A stretch of DNA of 50,160 nucleotides from the NCBI RefSeq assembly GCF_000297775.1, contig NZ_JH815515.1, positions 236,122 to 286,281 of the forward strand, given 5' to 3'. The notes beneath the pieces were generated by a model. It was not told the DNA's origin, ran no database searches, and was given only the letters and a program-made list of their open reading frames with translations. The translations under genes and the position numbers were made by a program. Origin of the DNA: Sutterella wadsworthensis 2_1_59BFAA (GTDB lineage Bacteria; Pseudomonadota; Gammaproteobacteria; Burkholderiales; Burkholderiaceae_F). This document shows positions 1-6,475 of the stretch, piece after piece (within the stretch, counting starts at the first letter, position 1; every line of letters starts with the position of its first letter).

Positions 1-448
1 TTTGTTTTTCAAGATCTGCGTACAACAGATTCAGACAAGCCGCCGCATCGCGGTCGATCCAGCGATCGTCGTCATCGTTGCCCAATCGTACGCGGCGCTC
101 CCAAAGTTCGTGCTTGACAAATTGGCCCGTCAGCAGATTGTGCTGCGTGGGCTTGAGCTTCTTTGGCGATACGACTTCCACCAACAAACCGGCGCTTTCA
201 GCCTTGTTCGTCAGTTGTGCGTATAACGCTGCCGGCGCATGTCGCCCGATGGTCTTGCCGAACCGTCCCCTCTGGAACGCCTTATAACTGTTGTCCTCCA
301 CAATGATGTGGCCCGCATGGCCGAGAAGCCAGTTGCAGACCTCACCGTGCTCGCGCTTTCGCGTGGCGGCGGAAAGACGAAGCATCTCCGCAAGTTCCGA
401 CCGGAGCTTTTCGTAGCGTTTCGAGAAACGATACCGCCGAAACCTCAC
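1..448 (-). pseudogene. TnpB-like (IS605 OrfB family) transposase, 3' remnant running off the left edge
   Basis: Reading leftward from a GTG at 448, an open frame of 149 codons runs to the window edge. It resembles the C-terminal half of TnpB/OrfB RuvC-like nucleases: an REHGEVCNWLLGHAG segment, then IIVEDNSYKAFQ with the likely RuvC-II glutamate, a KAESAGLLVEVV segment, and WIDRDAAACLNLL with the likely RuvC-III aspartate. Two codons upstream of the GTG lies an in-frame TAG (455-457), there is no Shine-Dalgarno, and the minus strand further upstream shows no transposase-like sequence, so the N-terminal half and RuvC-I are missing. The zinc-ribbon cysteines usual between RuvC-II and III in TnpB are absent here. 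Probably a truncated, inactive copy. The family assignment rests on motif recognition only. Confidence 0.6.
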
Positions 449-454
449 AATTAG

Positions 455-676
455 CTAGCTAAGTTTCCATTATCAAAAGAGCTGTACGTATCTTGACGAT
501 CAGCTAAGGATGAGGCGGAAGAAGATGCGGGGAAAACGTCACGCCCGGGCCGTGTGTCCGGCATGGCAAGTTCCTTCTTCTTGCGGTAGCATAGGCGCGG
601 CCGGCAGAGCCTTGAAAAGGGGCGAAAAGCCGACCTGTTCCCAATCTTCAAACAGTCTCCCTCCTGGCGGTGCGCC
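455..676. other. Intergenic region with no recognisable gene
   Basis: This lies between the transposase remnant and the EamA transporter. I see no convincing coding potential, terminator or RNA gene. The promoter of the downstream transporter presumably lies here, but no clear -35/-10 pair stands out. Confidence 0.4.
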
Positions 677-1612
677 GTGAAAAAGGCCTTCCTTCAGCTT
701 CACATCTCCATTCTTCTGGCCGGCTGGACCGGCGTCTTCGGCAAGCTCATGATGCTCTCGCCCGGCCTCATCGTCTTCTGGCGCATCGTGATTGCGGGCG
801 GCTGCCTGTGGCTCTGGGCCTGGCTGACGAAGCGCCTTGAGAAGGTGACGCCGCGCGACAGGATCGCGATCATGGGCGTGGGCGCGCTTCTCGCCGTGCA
901 GTGGACGCTCTTCTATGCCTCGATCAAGGCCTCGAACGTGAGCATCGGCGTCGTGGCCTTCTCGTCGATCGGCTTTTTCACGGCGCTCATCGAGCCGCTG
1001 ATGAACAGGGCCCGCATCTCGCTGCGCGAGATGCTTTTCTCGCTCGTGACGATCTTCGGCATCTCGCTCATCTTCCACTTCGACGCGCAGTACCGCCTCG
1101 GCATTGCTCTCGGCCTCGTGGGCGCCGCAGCGGCGGCGCTTCTGGCCGTCTACTTCAAGCGCTACCGAGCCAAGTACTCGAGCGTCACCGTCATGAGCTG
1201 GCAGCTACTCGGCGGCTTCGCCTTCTCCTGCGTTGCGATCCCCATCTACGTCTCGCTCATGCCGCCCGAGCCCTTCATCCCGACCTGGCCCGACACGCTC
1301 TATCTGCCGATCTTCGCGATCTTCTGCACGCTCTTCATGTACATCCTGCAGATCCAGTCGCTCGAGCATATCTCGGCCTTCACGGTCAACCTCTCCTACA
1401 ACCTCGAGCCGATCTACTCGATCATCCTCGCCATGGTCATCTTCGGCGAGGCCCGCGACCTCGGTCCTTCCTTCTACGCAGGCATCGGACTCATCGCACT
1501 ATCCGTGGCGCTGCAAACCAGTTCGGTCGTGCGCGGCAGGAAGCGCCAGAAGCGCATCGAGGCCCGAAAGGCCGCCGAGTCCGCGAAGGCCGGGAAGACT
1601 GAAAACTCTTGA
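677..1612 (+). CDS. EamA/DMT-superfamily transporter
   Basis: A 311-residue integral membrane protein with about ten hydrophobic segments in two halves, the layout of the drug/metabolite transporter superfamily with two EamA repeats. The first repeat begins near the N-terminus (LLAGWTGVFGKL) and the second around residue 150. The second repeat ends in the typical SYNLEPIYSIILA segment with its conserved Glu-Pro, followed by a basic cytoplasmic tail rich in K, R, A and E. The start is a GTG, because no in-frame ATG precedes the first membrane helix, and the ribosome site is weak. DMT proteins move small metabolites or amino acids across the inner membrane; the substrate cannot be read from the sequence. 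It appears to be transcribed alone. Confidence 0.85.
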   Translation: MKKAFLQLHISILLAGWTGVFGKLMMLSPGLIVFWRIVIAGGCLWLWAWLTKRLEKVTPRDRIAIMGVGALLAVQWTLFYASIKASNVSIGVVAFSSIGFFTALIEPLMNRARISLREMLFSLVTIFGISLIFHFDAQYRLGIALGLVGAAAAALLAVYFKRYRAKYSSVTVMSWQLLGGFAFSCVAIPIYVSLMPPEPFIPTWPDTLYLPIFAIFCTLFMYILQIQSLEHISAFTVNLSYNLEPIYSIILAMVIFGEARDLGPSFYAGIGLIALSVALQTSSVVRGRKRQKRIEARKAAESAKAGKTENS

Positions 1613-1696
1613 GACAAAGTCGTTTGCGGTTTTTTCCCGTTCGCACGCGGGCGGTGGCACGATTCTGCGTGTTCCTTTTTCACATCAGGAAAGCCC

Positions 1697-2293
1697 ATGC
1701 CCCACATTCTCAAGAGACTGGCCGCGGCCGCCTGCATGACGCTCACGCTTGGCATCGCCTTCGCCGGCCAGCCCCTCAAGATCGAATCCATCACCTACGA
1801 GCCGCAGGCGAACGTCAACGGCGAGCAACTTCTGCTCAACGGTGCGGGCCTTCGCACGAAAATCTTCTTCAAGGTCTACACGGCAGGGCTCTACCTGAAG
1901 GCGCCCGCCCGCAGGAACACCGAGGTCATGGCCCAGAACAGCGCTGCCCGCGTTCGTCTCGGCCTGCTACGCGACGTCTCCTGCGCGAGCTTCATCGACT
2001 CGCTCAACGACGGCATCAAGGCGAACCTCCAGCCTGCCAAGGAAAAGGCGATTTCCGCCGGACTTGAGGCCCTGCGCAGCCTCATGAGGTCGATCGGCGA
2101 CGTGAAAACGGGCGACATCATCGACTTCGACTATTCGCCCGACAAGGGCACCACGGTCCATCTGAATGACAAGCCCGTGGGCGAGCCCATCGGCGGCGGC
2201 CGCGCGCTCTACAACGCCGTGCTCGCCATCTGGCTTGGCGACAATGCCATCGACGACGGCCTCAAGAAGAAGCTTTTGAAATCAGGCGACTGA
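1697..2293 (+). CDS. Secreted chalcone isomerase-like protein
   Basis: A 198-residue protein with a signal peptide of about 23 residues (hydrophobic stretch ending in FAGQ), so probably periplasmic. The mature part matches the bacterial chalcone-isomerase-like fold (Chalcone_3 type): LLLNGAGLRTKIFFKVYTAGLYL near the start, then a region around FIDSLNDGIKANL, and a C-terminal GEPIGGGRALYNAVLAIWLGD segment. In bacteria this family is uncharacterised; the fold is related to fatty-acid-binding proteins and catalysis is not expected. It follows the EamA gene by about 85 bp and is closed by a strong terminator. Confidence 0.8.
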   Translation: MPHILKRLAAAACMTLTLGIAFAGQPLKIESITYEPQANVNGEQLLLNGAGLRTKIFFKVYTAGLYLKAPARRNTEVMAQNSAARVRLGLLRDVSCASFIDSLNDGIKANLQPAKEKAISAGLEALRSLMRSIGDVKTGDIIDFDYSPDKGTTVHLNDKPVGEPIGGGRALYNAVLAIWLGDNAIDDGLKKKLLKSGD

Positions 2294-2309
2294 ATGCCCT
2301 GAAAAATAC

Positions 2310-2346
2310 AACGGCCCGGAACCGCAAGGTTTCGGGCCGTCTTTTC
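2310..2346 (+). terminator. Rho-independent terminator
   Basis: A GC-rich stem (ACGGCCCGGAACC pairing with GGTTTCGGGCCGT, GCAA loop) is followed by CTTTTC. It sits just downstream of the chalcone-isomerase-like gene and faces the end of the minus-strand cluster. Confidence 0.85.
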
Positions 2347-2362
2347 ATTGAAGGACTGCGGG

Positions 2363-2641
2363 TCATTCGCCCCTGAGCTTCCTCAGGAAGCGCTTGGCGG
2401 TGCCGCACGCATAGCCGAGCGCATAGAAGCGCTCGCCCATCGCGTGGATGATGGCCTCGACGTCGGGCAGCGGAAGCTTGTCGGCGATGTAGCCGCGAAG
2501 CTCCTCACGAAGAACGTCCTCGGCGGGACGGTTTCGCATTTCGGAGACGGCGCGAAGCGTGCGCATGGCCTCGGGGGAAAGACGCCCCATGATCTCGCGG
2601 GTGACGTCGGGAGCGTGCTCTTCAAGCGGACTGCGCGCCAT
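2363..2641 (-). CDS. Small protein of unknown function, last gene of a four-gene cluster
   Basis: A 92-residue soluble protein beginning MARSPLEEHAPD and ending FLRKLRGE. The start was chosen at the ATG at 2641 because it has a TGAGG ribosome site at proper spacing and lies 8 bp past the end of the upstream gene; the longer open frame to 2887 only overlaps that gene in a shadow frame. The N-terminal half is acidic and predicted helical, the C-terminal tail basic. It lacks the W-x3-F-T-G ending shared by its neighbours. I do not recognise a family. Its tight spacing implies cotranscription with the three genes upstream. Confidence 0.7.
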   Translation of the reverse strand: MARSPLEEHAPDVTREIMGRLSPEAMRTLRAVSEMRNRPAEDVLREELRGYIADKLPLPDVEAIIHAMGERFYALGYACGTAKRFLRKLRGE

Positions 2642-2649
2642 GGCTAACC

Positions 2650-3147
2650 TCAGGCGAATTCGGGCGGAACGCCCGTGAAGACCTGCGCCCACATGCCTGC
2701 GACCTGCGCCAGCGCCTGACGGGCCGCGGGCGTGTCGAGGCCGCCGCGCTCGACGATCTCGCGCGCGAGGTTGTCGGCGTCGTCGGCAAAGAGCGCGGCC
2801 GCATGCGTGATCACCTGACGGGGCGAATGGCCGTGATAGTCGAGCGTCTCGGCCAGATAGTCGGCGAGACCGCCGTTGCCGTGCCACTCGGAGTCGGCCT
2901 CATAGTGAGGATTCTCGCCCGAAAAGGCGTTGACGAGCCAGCGCACGAGCTTGCTCTTGGCCTCCTCATACTCCTCGTCGCTCATCATGCCCGCGGCGCG
3001 CTGAGCGGCGCGAAGCGTCATGTTGCGGACGGCCTTCGCGAAGATCTCGCCCGTCACCTCGACGCTCAGAAGATTGGGCAGACGCTCCGCCCTGGAACTG
3101 AAGTCCTTGCAGCATCCTGCGCTGCAGTTCGATCCGCAACCGGCCAT
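2650..3147 (-). CDS. Unknown-function paralogue with Cys-rich N-terminus
   Basis: A 165-residue predicted helical protein. Its first 13 residues, MAGCGSNCSAGCC, hold four cysteines, which could bind a metal or cluster; there is no hydrophobic signal stretch. The body contains SGENPHYEAD near residue 77 and ends MWAQVFTGVPPEFA. The upstream neighbour shares MGENPGFTSA and LWTLRFTGRRAD at matching places, so the two look like divergent paralogues. The ATG has a GGAG ribosome site about 12 bases upstream and lies 17 bp after the preceding stop. No known family is recognised; function unknown. Confidence 0.75.
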   Translation of the reverse strand: MAGCGSNCSAGCCKDFSSRAERLPNLLSVEVTGEIFAKAVRNMTLRAAQRAAGMMSDEEYEEAKSKLVRWLVNAFSGENPHYEADSEWHGNGGLADYLAETLDYHGHSPRQVITHAAALFADDADNLAREIVERGGLDTPAARQALAQVAGMWAQVFTGVPPEFA

Positions 3148-3164
3148 GTCCCGTCTCCGATCGT

Positions 3165-3680
3165 TCAGTTGAGTTTGTCGGCCCTGCGGCCGGTGAAGCG
3201 CAGCGTCCAGAGCGCGGCGGTCGAATTCACGGTCTCGGAGAGCTTCTCGGGCGTCATCTCATCGGCCTTCGTCAGCGTGCGGACCATGTCGTAAATGCCG
3301 TGCAGGAAGGTGCGGCACACGTAGACCATGACGGCGCGCGGATTGGCACTGTCGATCTCCTCGGGGAGCTCGTCCTCGGCATAGTCGGGAAGCTTGCGCA
3401 GCTCCTCGACGAGCGCGGGACCGACGAGCGGAAGCGCGCTCGTGAAGCCGGGATTCTCACCCATGAGCGTGCGGGCGAGGTGACGCGCAATGGCATCGTC
3501 CTCCTCGGTTGCCTGGTCGGGCGTGATGGCCTTCGTGGCAACGCGGTGCATGCGGCGGAGCACGTCCCAGATGCAACCGACCAGCAGCTGTTCGAGCACG
3601 TTCTCGTCAAGAACGACAGCCTCGACCTTTTCCTCGCCCTGCTCCGGGGCCTGCTCCTCGATCTTCTTTTCGTCCGTCAT
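3165..3680 (-). CDS. Unknown-function acidic paralogue
   Basis: A 171-residue protein with a Glu-rich, probably disordered N-terminus (about 22 residues) and a helical body. The MGENP motif and the terminal W-x3-F-T-G segment match the downstream neighbour, and the terminal Trp region also matches the upstream neighbour more weakly. Its ATG overlaps the stop of the upstream gene by 4 bp, indicating translational coupling. No catalytic motif, membrane segment or signal peptide is visible. I do not recognise the family. Confidence 0.75.
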   Translation of the reverse strand: MTDEKKIEEQAPEQGEEKVEAVVLDENVLEQLLVGCIWDVLRRMHRVATKAITPDQATEEDDAIARHLARTLMGENPGFTSALPLVGPALVEELRKLPDYAEDELPEEIDSANPRAVMVYVCRTFLHGIYDMVRTLTKADEMTPEKLSETVNSTAALWTLRFTGRRADKLN

Positions 3681-4219
3681 TCCGTCTTGTCTCCTTCGCT
3701 GTCATCCGCCGCGCCTTCCTCGTCCTCCTCTTCGGGGGCAATGCCGAGGATCATCTCAGCCCAGGTGGCGAAGTGGGCGGAGAAGAGTTCGTCATGAAGG
3801 ACGCCGTTCAGAATGGTCTGCATGTCCGTCGTCTCGTGGGCATCGGCCCAGTACTCTGCGATGGCGGCGGCCTCCTGGAAGCAGGTCATGACGGCGAGCA
3901 CAAGGAGACTCTCGTCATCGGCGAAGGTCCTGCGGTCCTCCTCGGGCATGTTTTCAAGCATGTCGGAAAGAAGCGGACGAAGGGCGGCGCCCCGCGCGGC
4001 GGGATCCCAGCCCTCGGGAAGCTCGAGCGAGTCGGTGTGCCCCATGAAGATCGAGGCGACGCCGAAGACGATCCTGGAGAAGTCATTGGGATCGCCCTGC
4101 TCATTCAGCATGACGGCGATCGCATCACGTCCGGTGTACATCAGGATCTCGGCGAGAACGGCGGAATCGCCGATCGAAGGAAGCGCCACGACGGCGCCGC
4201 TCGTATTCTGTTCGGTCAT
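3677..4219 (-). CDS. Unknown-function acidic paralogue, first gene of the cluster
   Basis: A 180-residue acidic protein with a strongly acidic C-terminal tail. The start is placed at the second Met (4219, MTEQNTSG) because an AAGGA sits 11 bases upstream; the alternative ATG at 4231 overlaps that ribosome site. The downstream neighbour also begins MT-[DE]. The helical body ends TWAEMILGIAPEE, resembling the W-x3-F-T-G-x-P-P-E ending two genes downstream. No known family is recognised. This is the promoter-proximal gene of the unit; the region upstream (4232-4360) shows no obvious operator. Confidence 0.72.
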   Translation of the reverse strand: MTEQNTSGAVVALPSIGDSAVLAEILMYTGRDAIAVMLNEQGDPNDFSRIVFGVASIFMGHTDSLELPEGWDPAARGAALRPLLSDMLENMPEEDRRTFADDESLLVLAVMTCFQEAAAIAEYWADAHETTDMQTILNGVLHDELFSAHFATWAEMILGIAPEEEDEEGAADDSEGDKTE

Positions 4220-4363
4220 AGGAAATTTCATCCTTTGGGGCCATCATGCAGGGGTGCCGCGGCTCTTGTGAAAACATGCCGACATTATACAGAGCGAAGG
4301 CCCCGCACCCGCTTCAGGAGTACGAAACGGCATGCGGTGCAGGTGATGATGGAGGTGCGACGG

Positions 4364-4399
4364 AAAAGGCGCCCGCGGACGAATCCTGCGGGCGCCTTC
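4364..4399 (-). terminator. Terminator of the qmcA/nfeD unit
   Basis: On the minus strand a stem made of two copies of GGCGCCCGC-type sequence (CTGCGGGCGCC and its partner) is followed by TTTTCC. It lies about 25 bp past the qmcA stop. Confidence 0.75.
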
Positions 4400-4421
4400 G
4401 GAAGGTGCTTCAAAGGACGGC

Positions 4422-5366
4422 TCAGGCCTTGGGCGGGAGCTGGGCCTTGGCGCCGTCGACGATCTTCATCGCCGAGGCGATCATGCCGGAGATGTCGCCG
4501 AGGTTGCCCGGGACGATGAGCGTGTTGTTGGTCTTCGCGAGCTGCGAGAAGGCCTCGACGTACTTTTCGGCGACCTGCAGGTTGACGGCGTTCATGCCGC
4601 CTTCGGCCTGCGTGGCGGCGGCAACGCGGCGAAGGGCCTCGGCCGTTGCCGTGGCAAGGGCGAGCGTGGCGGCCGCCTGGCCTTCGGCCTTGTTGATCTC
4701 GGCCTGCTTTTCCCCCTCGGACTGGGCGATGGCGGCCTCGCGGGCGCCGGTGGCGAGGTTGATCTGCTCGAGCTTGCGGCCTTCGGATGCGGCGACGACG
4801 GCGCGCTTTTCGCGCTCGGCCGTGATCTGCTGCTGCATGGCCTGCAGGATGACGGCGGGCGGCGTCAGGTCCTTGATCTCGTAGCGGAGCACCTTGACGC
4901 CCCAGTTGAGGGCCGCCTCGTCAATCGCGGAGACGACGGACTTGTTGATGAGATCGCGCTCCTCGAAGGTCTTGTCGAGCTCCATCCTGCCGACGACGGA
5001 GCGAAGCGTCGTCTGGGCGAGCTGCGTGATGGCGACGACGTAGTTGGACGTGCCGTAGGAGGCGCGCTGCGGGTCGGTCACTTGGAAGAAGAGGACGCCG
5101 TCGACCGTGAGCTGGGTATTGTCGCGCGTGATGCAGACCTGGCTCGGCGTGTCGAGCGGAATCTCCTTGAGGGAGTGGCGGTAGGCGACGCGGTCGATGA
5201 AGGGAATGATGAAGTTGAGGCCCGGCGTGAGCACGGCGTGGAACTTGCCGAGGCGCTCGACCACCCACGCGGTCTGCTGGGGCACGACCTTGACGGACTG
5301 GAACGCAAAGAGCACCGCCACGACGACGAGCACGAGCGTAAAGATGAGAAAGCCGCTGACGTTCAT
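4422..5366 (-). CDS. qmcA: SPFH/band-7 membrane protein, QmcA-like
   Basis: A 314-residue stomatin-like protein. One N-terminal transmembrane helix (residues 5-25) is followed by the SPFH domain: VVPQQTAWVVERLGKF, a PGLNFIIPFID motif and LDTPSQVCITRDNTQLTVDG. Then come GVKVLRYEIKDLTPP and an Ala/Glu-rich coiled coil (about 185-260, EGEKQAEINKAEGQA) that drives oligomerisation. Length and order match E. coli QmcA. The family forms large inner-membrane assemblies linked to membrane microdomains and FtsH protease control. The gene sits directly downstream of an NfeD-type gene, the usual partner, and is followed by a terminator. Confidence 0.9.
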   Translation of the reverse strand: MNVSGFLIFTLVLVVVAVLFAFQSVKVVPQQTAWVVERLGKFHAVLTPGLNFIIPFIDRVAYRHSLKEIPLDTPSQVCITRDNTQLTVDGVLFFQVTDPQRASYGTSNYVVAITQLAQTTLRSVVGRMELDKTFEERDLINKSVVSAIDEAALNWGVKVLRYEIKDLTPPAVILQAMQQQITAEREKRAVVAASEGRKLEQINLATGAREAAIAQSEGEKQAEINKAEGQAAATLALATATAEALRRVAAATQAEGGMNAVNLQVAEKYVEAFSQLAKTNNTLIVPGNLGDISGMIASAMKIVDGAKAQLPPKA

Positions 5367-5408
5367 TTTTTCAATGACTCCGTATGACGTGTGAAATGGG
5401 CGTCGCCT

Positions 5409-5834
5409 CTACTTGAGGGCGGCGGAACGAAGGACGAGGCGAGTACCGTCGACGCGGGCGATGATCCAGGTGCCCGGCGTGAGATCGCCCTCTTCGGCGC
5501 AGGCGATCCAGGGCGCGCCGCGGTACTGCACGACGGCGGTGCCGCCCGTGCCCACTGATTCGACTCGGATGCGCTCGCCCTCGTCAAGATTCATGAGACG
5601 ATCGGCCTGCGGATTCTTCCTGCGGCGCAGGAGATGCGCAAGCGCGCAGCCGATGACGGTCACGAGGGCGCAGACCGCGAACTGCCAGCTCGCCGAGAGG
5701 CCAAGCCAGCTCGCGGCGCCCGCGGCCGCGCACGCCAACGTGACGGCCAGAAGATAGACCGTGCCCGTCACCATCTCGACGGCGGCGACGATCAGCGCCA
5801 GTATGAACCAGAGAACCGTACCTGATATGAACAA
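5409..5834 (-). CDS. NfeD family membrane protein
   Basis: A small membrane protein of 141 residues with two or three hydrophobic helices followed by an OB-fold-like domain (GERIRVESVGTGGTAVVQYRG...GTWIIARVDGTRLVL), typical of short NfeD proteins that pair with SPFH proteins such as QmcA. The proposed start is a TTG at 5834, which has GGAGG about 9 bases upstream and begins FISGTVLWFILA as the family usually does. The open frame extends to a GTG at 5909, but that start lacks a ribosome site and adds a non-family Gly/Cys-rich leader. The gap to qmcA is 42 bp, so the two are likely cotranscribed. Confidence 0.8.
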   Translation of the reverse strand: MFISGTVLWFILALIVAAVEMVTGTVYLLAVTLACAAAGAASWLGLSASWQFAVCALVTVIGCALAHLLRRRKNPQADRLMNLDEGERIRVESVGTGGTAVVQYRGAPWIACAEEGDLTPGTWIIARVDGTRLVLRSAALK

Positions 5835-5983
5835 CGTTCCTGCCTCCGCAAGCGCCCCTGATCCGCCGCAGGAACCGCCCTGCGGGCCACAGAGGCCGTA
5901 CCAGAACACTCTAGCACAGCGGCGAACGGCGGCACTCCTAGGTTTTCACGCACTTACGAAACGACAATCGGGAAGACAAAAAG

Positions 5984-6024
5984 ACCGGCGCCCGCATTCC
6001 TCCGAAGAGAACTGCGGGCGCCGA
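5984..6024 (-). terminator. Terminator after the Fur-box small membrane protein
   Basis: The CGGCGCCCGCA/TGCGGGCGCCG stem is followed on the minus strand by TCTTTTTG. It lies about 30 bp past the stop of the small ORF at 6054-6251, which supports that ORF being a transcribed unit. Confidence 0.8.
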
Positions 6025-6053
6025 TCCTCACTCAACTGCAGAAGTCGTGAAAA

Positions 6054-6251
6054 CTATTCTCCGTGCGTACGGTCTCGAATCGCATCCAGTCCTGTCGCCG
6101 CGGCAAAGGCAGCGATCGCCGCCGCAAAGCTCGCCTGCGGCGCGAGAAGACCGAGAACGGGCGCCGCAAGAAAGAATGCGGAGACCGAAAGACCTGCGGT
6201 TGAGGCGGCTCTGAGCGCCGTGCGCGTCCTTGCAGCTGCATGCTTCGTCAT
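6054..6251 (-). CDS. 65-residue membrane protein, probably iron-regulated
   Basis: A short Ala-rich protein with a basic N-terminus (MTKHAAARTRTALR) and one long or two short hydrophobic helices over residues 20-55, ending in a charged tail. The ATG has a GGAAGG ribosome site 7 bases upstream. It has its own promoter overlapped by a near-consensus Fur box and its own terminator, so it is a complete transcription unit despite its size. I do not recognise a family. Iron-linked function is an inference from the operator alone. Confidence 0.65.
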   Translation of the reverse strand: MTKHAAARTRTALRAASTAGLSVSAFFLAAPVLGLLAPQASFAAAIAAFAAATGLDAIRDRTHGE

Positions 6252-6331
6252 GTTGCCCTTCCCTGCGCCCGAAAGGCGCCTGTGATTCGTGTGGTCCTGC
6301 CCGTTCGCACCTGCGAATGGTTCCCATTCGT

Positions 6332-6350
6332 GTTAATGATAATCATTCTC
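6332..6350 (-). promoter_or_regulatory. Fur box
   Basis: This 19-bp site matches the E. coli Fur consensus GATAATGATAATCATTATC at 17 of 19 positions. It covers the -10 hexamer of the promoter for the small membrane protein, the classical position for iron-dependent repression. Confidence 0.85.
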
Positions 6351-6364
6351 ATGGCACATGTCAA
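6336..6364 (-). promoter_or_regulatory. Sigma-70 promoter of the small membrane protein
   Basis: On the minus strand a perfect -35 TTGACA (6359-6364) is separated by 17 bp from TATCAT (6336-6341). The Fur box overlaps the -10. Confidence 0.8.
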
Positions 6365-6413
6365 GCACGGACGTGAAAACATCTCGGGCACACGCGATTC
6401 GAAGGGACCAGAC

Positions 6414-6449
6414 AAAAGCCCCCGGCGCCTTTCGGAGCCGGGGGCTTTG
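6414..6449 (-). terminator. ppsA terminator
   Basis: A perfect AAAGCCCCCGGC/GCCGGGGGCTTT stem is followed on the minus strand by TTTTGTC. It lies about 27 bp past the ppsA stop. Confidence 0.88.
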
Positions 6450-6475
6450 TTCGGACTAGCGTCTCAGCGCGTCAA

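Noticed and set aside
4320-4350. Possible small gene or RNA between the qmcA terminator and the paralogue cluster
   Set aside because: No ribosome site, conserved motif or structured element beyond the qmcA terminator is visible.
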